A stretch of 11,841 bases of DNA, taken from positions 1 through 11,841 of the forward strand of contig USBC01000042.1 of NCBI GenBank assembly GCA_900552845.1. The letters are read 5' to 3'. Positions 7,339 through 11,841 of this stretch are shown here, one piece after another (the first letter of the stretch is position 1; each line of letters starts with the position of its first letter). Both the position numbers and the translations under genes were made by a program. A model generated the notes under the pieces. That model saw only the letters and a program-made list of their open reading frames with translations, did no database searches and was not told where the DNA came from. This DNA is from an uncultured Oscillospiraceae bacterium. GTDB taxonomy: Bacteria > Bacillota > Clostridia > Oscillospirales > Ruminococcaceae.

Positions 7339-9890
7339 TAGGACATCATAAATTCAATAATTCTTCTCCTAAACATATCTCAACCACTTTTGTTGTCATC
7401 ATTTTTTCGGGGATAGCAATCATGCTTCTGTCGCTGTACCTCAGCGCGGTCAATGGCTTAAATGAGGCGAAAAAAACAATGGGGCGGCATATCGGCGATC
7501 TAAAAAAGCAGTGCAGCGATTACAATGATTTTTTAGCAGCTGATAAGGTCAAAAGCCTTATCCGCCTAACCGAACAAGCGGAGGACATCGGAGATACGCT
7601 GGCTTTGCTGCCGGACAACGAAAAAAATAAGTTTCTTAATTCTTTTCTTGATAGTCAACGGCTGGACTGTATTTTGATTCTTGATGAAAACCTGGAGCCG
7701 GACGGGCAGTTTGTTAAGGGAAGAATGGACTTTCAGGAATGGGAGGATCTAATATCCAGTCCGGCAATTTCTACGGTGCTTAACTATCCCAAAGATGTTT
7801 ATTCGGCACGGATCAACCACGAAGGATTGATATATGATATTGCAGCCGCAGCACGAAACGATAAAAAAGGAATAATTTTTTGTGCGGAGCAGCAAGAAAG
7901 CGAAAAGCTGAAAAGTCACTATTCCTCTGTGCAAAACCTTTTGGCATCTAATGAAACAGCCTTAGGTGGGAAAATGTATATTACCTCAGGAGAGACGATT
8001 ATCGCATCAAATTCTGAAAACAGCAAAATAAGTGTTTCAGAAGTTCCGGAAATCGCTGCTCTTGCCTCAAAAAAGAACGGGAACGAGCTGACAAAATTTT
8101 ATTGCGATGGTGCCGCCTATTACGGAGGCAATGCCAAGTGCCTCAACTATGACATATATGTTTTTTATCCATCAAGGGAAATCTTTTCCGGTTGTCGCAG
8201 CACTCTGCTTGTCGTTTTCAGCATCTATGTAATTGCCGCCGCATGGATCCTTAGCTTCTATTATCGAACCATGGCCAAGCATGACAGAGAAATGAACCGA
8301 CAGTATGAGATCATTCGCTCCATCAGCCATATTTATCTTTTTACCGTTATTGTGGATATGAGAGATAACAGATACACGATATTGAAGTATCCGGCAAAAT
8401 GGGGCGAGCTGAGCACATCCGGCATGGCTGATAAGTCGTTCGTTGAATGGATCATCAGCTTTGTGGGAAAAGAATTCTGCGAAGGGTATCGGGCATTTGT
8501 GGATCCAGAGACGATCCGGCATCGTCTTGGCAGCGCCGATTACGTGGAATTTGATTATCAGGATATTTCGGGCGAGTGGCTCAATGACAAAATCATTCCG
8601 CAGGAGCGAGACGAAAACGGAGAATTCCATTCCTATATATTGGCACGAACAAGTATTCAAGAACAGAAAAAAGCCGAGCTTGAAAATCAGCAAAAACTTA
8701 GGACTGCAGCTCAAAATGAAGCACTTGCCAACCAAAGCAAGACTGACCTGCTGCGCCGCATGAGCCATGATATTCGTACCCCGATCAATGTTATTTTGGG
8801 CATGCTTGAAATTGCTGATCGCAATCCGGAGAATAAGGAATTACTGCAAAGCTGCCGTAAAAAGGGCAGAACGGCAGCGGAATATCTGCTGGAGTTGGTC
8901 AATGATGTTTTAACCATCAATAAGACAGAAGCCGGTACGCCGGAAGCAGAAAGTACTGCGCCTTTCGACCTTGCAGATGAGGTACAGAAGTTGTATTCTG
9001 TTGCGGAGGATCAAGCTAAGACGCTCGGCGTTTCGCTCGAACCGCCGAAGCTTGAGGGTGAAAACAAGCCGTTGGTTGGCAATGCGCTGTATCTGCGTCA
9101 AATTATGATGAATATTATCACCAATGCTGTGCGCTACAGCCACAAGGGGGGAACCGTTCAGTTCTTTGTTTCTCAAATGTCGGATCCCGAAAAAGACGGC
9201 TATGCAAATGTACGCTTTGTCTGTGTGGATCATGGCGTTGGTATGAGTCCGGAATTTCAAAAGAAGATGTTTGAACCTTTTGCTCAAGAGGTAGATTCCG
9301 ATGTCAGCCGGTTTGGCGGCGTGGGACTTGGTCTTTCTATCGTACAAAGTCTGGTGCAAAAACTCGGCGGACAGATTTGTGTTGACAGTAAGAAGGGCTT
9401 GGGAACCCGGTTCGATATAGTTGTTCCATACAGGTATGCCTGTGAACCTCTTGAAAAAAAGACAGCAGAGCGAGAGGGACTTTCGCTTGATGGATTGACT
9501 GTCCTGCTGGTTGAGGATAATGAATTGAACATGGAAATCGCTGAATATATGCTGACCGATGCCGGAGCAAAGGTTATAAAGGCATACGATGGAATGGAAG
9601 CAGTCAACCGGTTTGCTCTTTCTTCAATCGGTTCAATCGATGCCATACTGACAGATATGACAATGCCGGGAATGGACGGGCTGGAGGAGGCACGATGTAT
9701 TCGTGCGCTGGAACGCAGTGACGCAAAAACCGTTCCGATTATCGCCGTCACCGCCAATTTGTTCCAACAGGACATATCTGCTTGTTCTAATGCAGGCATG
9801 ACGGGCTTCTTATCAAAGCCATTGAATGTTGAACAGCTTCTTACAATGATCTCCCAGCAGACAAGAAAAGGAGAACAGCGCCATGAATGA
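7335..9890 (+). CDS. Membrane hybrid histidine kinase (extracellular sensor, PAS-like, HisKA, HATPase, receiver)
   Basis: An 851-residue sensor kinase. Membrane segments lie at about 17-38 and 290-310, enclosing an extracellular domain of about 250 residues whose fold I cannot name with certainty (Cache-like is plausible). A cytoplasmic PAS-like domain (about 325-440) and a short coiled-coil linker (about 440-470) lead to the HisKA H-box RMSHDIRTPINVILGM with phospho-acceptor H478. The ATPase domain shows the N-box (N597 in MMNIITNAVRYS), VDHGVGMS, FEPFAQ and GGVGLGLSIV. The C-terminal receiver (about 721-840) has E727/D728, phospho-acceptor D774 (TDMTMPGMDG), T806 and K828. All catalytic motifs look intact. 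It has no HPt domain of its own, but a free HPt gene overlaps its 3' end by 8 bp. The start overlaps the lipoprotein stop (ATGA), indicating translational coupling. The direct signal and the partner specificity are inferred. Confidence 0.94.
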   Translation: MIGHHKFNNSSPKHISTTFVVIIFSGIAIMLLSLYLSAVNGLNEAKKTMGRHIGDLKKQCSDYNDFLAADKVKSLIRLTEQAEDIGDTLALLPDNEKNKFLNSFLDSQRLDCILILDENLEPDGQFVKGRMDFQEWEDLISSPAISTVLNYPKDVYSARINHEGLIYDIAAAARNDKKGIIFCAEQQESEKLKSHYSSVQNLLASNETALGGKMYITSGETIIASNSENSKISVSEVPEIAALASKKNGNELTKFYCDGAAYYGGNAKCLNYDIYVFYPSREIFSGCRSTLLVVFSIYVIAAAWILSFYYRTMAKHDREMNRQYEIIRSISHIYLFTVIVDMRDNRYTILKYPAKWGELSTSGMADKSFVEWIISFVGKEFCEGYRAFVDPETIRHRLGSADYVEFDYQDISGEWLNDKIIPQERDENGEFHSYILARTSIQEQKKAELENQQKLRTAAQNEALANQSKTDLLRRMSHDIRTPINVILGMLEIADRNPENKELLQSCRKKGRTAAEYLLELVNDVLTINKTEAGTPEAESTAPFDLADEVQKLYSVAEDQAKTLGVSLEPPKLEGENKPLVGNALYLRQIMMNIITNAVRYSHKGGTVQFFVSQMSDPEKDGYANVRFVCVDHGVGMSPEFQKKMFEPFAQEVDSDVSRFGGVGLGLSIVQSLVQKLGGQICVDSKKGLGTRFDIVVPYRYACEPLEKKTAEREGLSLDGLTVLLVEDNELNMEIAEYMLTDAGAKVIKAYDGMEAVNRFALSSIGSIDAILTDMTMPGMDGLEEARCIRALERSDAKTVPIIAVTANLFQQDISACSNAGMTGFLSKPLNVEQLLTMISQQTRKGEQRHE

Positions 9891-10233
9891 ACTTGAGAGG
9901 TTTTATTCTGCCATAGGCTCCAATGCGAAGCCGGTGATTGAGCGGTTTGGCGGGAATGCTGAAATAACGAAGCGCTTTATAAAGAAATTTGCTGCGGAAG
10001 AAAGCTATGAAAACCTGAAAAAAGCCTTGGCTTCCAATGAGGCGGAGGAAGCGTTTCGTGCAGCACATACATTAAAAGGAATATGCCTCAATCTCGGTTT
10101 TGACTGCTTGTTCGAGAAATCTTCTATTATAACTGAGTATTTGCGCAGTAAAAACATCGTTGATGCAAACAAATTCTTTCCGGAGCTTGAGCGGGAGTAT
10201 ATCAAACTGATTGCTTTGCTTCAGGAGCTGTAA
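9883..10233 (+). CDS. Stand-alone histidine phosphotransfer (HPt) protein
   Basis: A 116-residue helical protein, cytoplasmic by absence of any signal or membrane segment. The centre carries the HPt signature AAHTLKGICLNLG with H62 as the phospho-accepting histidine, followed by helices typical of the four-helix HPt bundle. AAAGGAGA (9867-9874) lies 8 bases upstream of ATG 9883 inside the kinase gene, and the two genes overlap by 8 bp. Such proteins shuttle phosphate from the receiver of a hybrid kinase to a separate response regulator. The obvious local donor is kinase D774. The obvious local acceptor is D351 of the GGDEF-receiver-HD-GYP protein. It is the last gene before a strong terminator. 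Confidence 0.93.
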   Translation: MNELERFYSAIGSNAKPVIERFGGNAEITKRFIKKFAAEESYENLKKALASNEAEEAFRAAHTLKGICLNLGFDCLFEKSSIITEYLRSKNIVDANKFFPELEREYIKLIALLQEL

Positions 10234-10283
10234 AAAAACTTCTGATACGGGATCTTGCAATATGGCTTATCCGCATGAAGAAA

Positions 10284-10326
10284 AGAACAACCGCAAGCAG
10301 TTCATTTTTGCTTGCGGTTGTTTTCT
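10284..10326. terminator. Bidirectional intrinsic terminator between convergent genes
   Basis: AACAACCGCAAGC (10286-10298) pairs perfectly with GCTTGCGGTTGTT (10310-10322) around an 11-base loop; a G-U and an A-T pair extend the stem outward. On the + strand the stem runs into TTTTCT. On the - strand the left flank (AAAAGAA, and GAAG before it) reads TTCTTTTCTTC. It lies between the HPt stop (10233, +) and the HAD gene stop (10339, -), so it can end both transcripts. Confidence 0.92.
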
Positions 10327-10338
10327 GTAAGGATCGAA

Positions 10339-11163
10339 TCACTTGCGAGAGGGAGAAAGGATAGCATCTTTTTGCCGTTTTGCAACAGCGGGAATATCTC
10401 CAACTCCATTCAACACCATGCTGGGACGATAAGCGTAGGTGTTCAGTGTTTCCATGGTGGAAACGCCGGAAAGAACCAGCACAGTGGACATGCCGCTTTC
10501 CATACCGGAAATAACATCGGTATCCATGCGGTCGCCGACCATAACGGCTTCTGCAGAGTGGCATTGCAGCATGCGCAAACCGGTACGCATCATTAAGGGA
10601 TTTGGCTTTCCGCAGAAATAAGCCTGTTTGCCGGTGGCTATTTCGATGGGCGCAACGAGAGCGCGACACGCAGGTGCAATACCGTCCTCGATCGGACCGG
10701 AAACATCAGAGTTAGCTCCAATCAGCTTAGCGCCCGCCATAACCAGGTTGGTGGCTTTGGTAAGGGTATCAAGAGAATAGGAGCGACCTTCGCCAACGAC
10801 TACATAATCAGGATTGACATCATTCATGGTAATACCGACATCATAGAGGGCATTCAGCAGACCTGCTTCTCCGATGGCGAAAACAGAGCAGCCGGGCGCC
10901 TGTTCTCTGAGAAACGCTGCTGTGGCAAGCGCACTGGTATAAAAGTGTTCTTCTGAAACATCAAGTCCCATACGGGCAAGCTTTTGGCTTAATTCCCGCG
11001 GGGTATAGCCGCTGTTATTGGTAAGGAAGAGAAATTCCTTATTTTCATCATGGAGCCATTTAATGAAATCTGCCACTCCGGGAAGGATCTGGTTGCCATG
11101 GTAAATGACACCGTCCATATCGCAGATAAAGCCTTTTTTGTCGTTAAAATTCAGTTCATTCAT
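10339..11163 (-). CDS. HAD-IIA family sugar-phosphatase-like hydrolase (NagD-like)
   Basis: A 274-residue cytoplasmic phosphatase of the haloacid dehalogenase superfamily, subclass IIA. Motif I is DMDGVIYHG, with D15 the nucleophile and D17 the acid/base. Motif II is FLTNNSGYTPRE (T48). The type II cap contains DYVVVGEGRSYS and LIGANSD. Motif III is the GKPNP lysine K186. Motif IV is VGDRMDTDV (D211, D216), binding Mg2+. Length and motifs match NagD/4-nitrophenylphosphatase-like proteins that hydrolyse small phosphorylated metabolites; the substrate cannot be read from sequence. The start at 11163 is supported by AAGGAAGA on the minus strand, 7 bases upstream. It is transcribed divergently from the zinc-type lipoprotein gene and its promoter carries a Fur-like box, which suggests a metal or stress link. 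Confidence 0.93.
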   Translation of the reverse strand: MNELNFNDKKGFICDMDGVIYHGNQILPGVADFIKWLHDENKEFLFLTNNSGYTPRELSQKLARMGLDVSEEHFYTSALATAAFLREQAPGCSVFAIGEAGLLNALYDVGITMNDVNPDYVVVGEGRSYSLDTLTKATNLVMAGAKLIGANSDVSGPIEDGIAPACRALVAPIEIATGKQAYFCGKPNPLMMRTGLRMLQCHSAEAVMVGDRMDTDVISGMESGMSTVLVLSGVSTMETLNTYAYRPSMVLNGVGDIPAVAKRQKDAILSPSRK

Positions 11164-11193
11164 TTCGTGTTCTTCCTTTATTCTTGTATCGAT

Positions 11194-11208
11194 TGATAAT
11201 AATTATAA
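11194..11208. promoter_or_regulatory. Fur/PerR/Zur-family-like 7-1-7 operator over the HAD promoter
   Basis: TGATAAT-A-ATTATAA is a 15-bp imperfect palindrome (six of seven pairs match). It agrees at 14 of 15 positions with the classic Fur 7-1-7 consensus TGATAATnATTATCA; its complement differs from the PerR consensus TTATAATnATTATAA at one position. The right half contains the -10 of the minus-strand HAD promoter, so binding would block transcription. Chance matches in AT-rich DNA are possible. Confidence 0.55.
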
Positions 11209-11230
11209 CACTGAACAGACTGAAATTCTA
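11202..11230 (-). promoter_or_regulatory. Predicted promoter of the HAD-IIA gene
   Basis: On the minus strand an extended -10 TGTTATAAT (11210-11202) contains a perfect TATAAT. A weak -35, TAGAAT (11230-11225), sits at a 17-bp spacing. The likely start of transcription is near 11195, giving a leader of roughly 30 bases before ATG 11163. Confidence 0.65.
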
Positions 11231-11232
11231 TT

Positions 11233-11252
11233 ATTAAAATGCGAATTTTAAT
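11233..11252. repeat. Perfect 8-bp inverted repeat in the divergent control region
   Basis: ATTAAAAT and ATTTTAAT flank a GCGA centre with no mismatch. It lies just upstream of the HAD -35 and about 30 bp upstream of the -35 of the opposite promoter. It may be a third operator, or AT-rich upstream promoter sequence; it does not match the Fur 7-1-7 pattern. Confidence 0.45.
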
Positions 11253-11281
11253 TGAAATGCAGCAACAGAAATAAGGAAATC

Positions 11282-11309
11282 TTGACAAACCCTAAAGCTG
11301 TGATAAAAT
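11282..11309 (+). promoter_or_regulatory. Predicted strong promoter of the zinc-type lipoprotein gene
   Basis: A perfect -35 TTGACA (11282-11287), 16-bp spacing, and an extended -10 TGATAAAAT (11301-11309) form a clear SigA-type promoter. The predicted start near 11316 leaves a leader of about 37 bases before ATG 11353. Confidence 0.8.
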
Positions 11310-11314
11310 ACAAT

Positions 11315-11337
11315 TTGAGAATGAAAATCAAATTCAA
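11315..11337. promoter_or_regulatory. Fur/Zur-like palindromic operator at the start of the zinc-type lipoprotein transcript
   Basis: A 23-bp palindrome with spacing TTGA-N3-TGA-N3-TCA-N3-TCAA is centred at 11326. Its inner 19 bases (11317-11335) match the classical 19-bp Fur box at 14 positions. It lies directly after the -10 and covers the predicted transcription start, the expected place for repression. Given the downstream gene, a Zur-type zinc repressor is the favoured ligand-responsive regulator; this is inference. Confidence 0.6.
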
Positions 11338-11352
11338 GGCGGAACCCCAACC

Positions 11353-11841
11353 ATGAAAAAACAAATCTTCTTGATATTCCTGATTATTTTACTACTGACA
11401 GGCTGTGCGCCTTTACAGCAACAAACAGATAAAACTAAAGTTGTTGCAACAATTTTTCCTTTGTATGATTTTGCAAGAGAGATAGCCGGCGATGACGCTG
11501 AGGTTAAAATGCTGCTGAAGCCCGGCGCCGAGGTGCACAGCTATGAACCAACCCCGCAGGATATTATAGCAATACAGAACTGTGATGTGTTTTTGTACAT
11601 TGGCGGGGAATCGGACGAATGGGTACGAAATGTGCTGGAGTCTATTGATACGACACACATGCAGATTGTGACTTTGATGGACAGCGTAGAGGCGGCAGAG
11701 GAGGCAGAAGGCGGCTTTGCGTGGAATGGGGAACATGAGCATAATGAAAATGATACGCACATACACGAGGAACAAAGTATGGAGTATGATGAGCACATTT
11801 GGACATCACCAAAGAATGCAATACTGATGGCAGAGGCGATC
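11353..11841 (+). CDS. znuA: Zinc ABC transporter substrate-binding lipoprotein (ZnuA/AdcA-like), N-terminal part, cut by window end
   Basis: The frame is open from ATG 11353 to the last base (163 codons, no stop), so about half of a roughly 300-residue protein is present. The signal peptide ends in lipobox LTGC with C18 lipidated. The mature part begins KVVATIFPLYDFAREIAGD, then carries the cluster A-I metal motif GAEVHSYEPTPQD (first ligand H62) and the second-ligand motif DEHIWTSPKNA (H148). Between them is a His/Asp/Glu-rich loop at about 126-141 (HEHNENDTHIHEE), typical of zinc rather than manganese binders in this family. AAGGCGG (11336-11342) is the ribosome binding site, 10 bases upstream. 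It should deliver metal to a ZnuBC-type permease, whose genes are probably downstream outside the window. A Fur/Zur-like operator covers its promoter. Family is firm; metal is inferred. Confidence 0.92.
   Translation, partial: MKKQIFLIFLIILLLTGCAPLQQQTDKTKVVATIFPLYDFAREIAGDDAEVKMLLKPGAEVHSYEPTPQDIIAIQNCDVFLYIGGESDEWVRNVLESIDTTHMQIVTLMDSVEAAEEAEGGFAWNGEHEHNENDTHIHEEQSMEYDEHIWTSPKNAILMAEAI

Noticed and set aside
11413..11798. Minus-strand open frames of 127 and 85 codons opposite the zinc-type lipoprotein gene
   Set aside because: They oppose a well-supported coding sequence with lipobox and metal-ligand motifs and show no family features of their own.

Overview
The window reads like a chromosomal segment of a Gram-positive, Clostridia-type member of the Firmicutes, probably an anaerobic gut or sediment relative. 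The grounds are the ligA-gatC-gatA-gatB order, strong AAGGAGG-type ribosome binding sites, two lipoprotein signal peptides, and c-di-GMP/phosphorelay proteins of a style common in that class. The genus cannot be fixed from the sequence alone. Both window edges cut a gene: ligA at the left and a zinc-type binding lipoprotein at the right.

Layout. (1) 1-4390 (+): a housekeeping operon holding the 3' part of NAD-dependent DNA ligase, then gatC, gatA and gatB, the complete tRNA-dependent amidotransferase. It ends in a GC-rich stem-loop. (2) 4524-10233 (+): a four-gene signalling cassette. In order it encodes a GGDEF-receiver-HD-GYP protein (c-di-GMP synthesis and breakdown in one chain), an orphan solute-binding lipoprotein, a membrane hybrid histidine kinase, and a free HPt protein. 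The last three genes overlap by 4 and 8 bp. (3) 10284-10326: a strong bidirectional terminator. (4) 10339-11163 (-): a NagD-like HAD-IIA phosphatase. (5) 11164-11352: an AT-rich divergent control region with two recognisable promoters, each overlapped by a Fur-family-like palindrome, and a third perfect inverted repeat between them. (6) 11353-end (+): the N-terminal 163 residues of a ZnuA/AdcA-type zinc-binding lipoprotein.

How the genes may work together. The most interesting unit is 4524-10233. The binding lipoprotein has no permease or ATPase beside it but is translationally coupled to the sensor kinase, so it probably presents a ligand to the kinase. The kinase has its own receiver but no HPt domain. 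The HPt protein follows immediately. The only other receiver in the window lies between the two opposing c-di-GMP domains of the first gene. A ligand > lipoprotein > kinase His478 > Asp774 > HPt His62 > Asp351 > c-di-GMP relay is therefore a coherent inference. The kinase and the c-di-GMP protein also share a recognisably related PAS-like domain. At the right end, the divergent HAD and zinc-uptake genes look jointly controlled by a metal-responsive Fur/Zur/PerR-family repressor.
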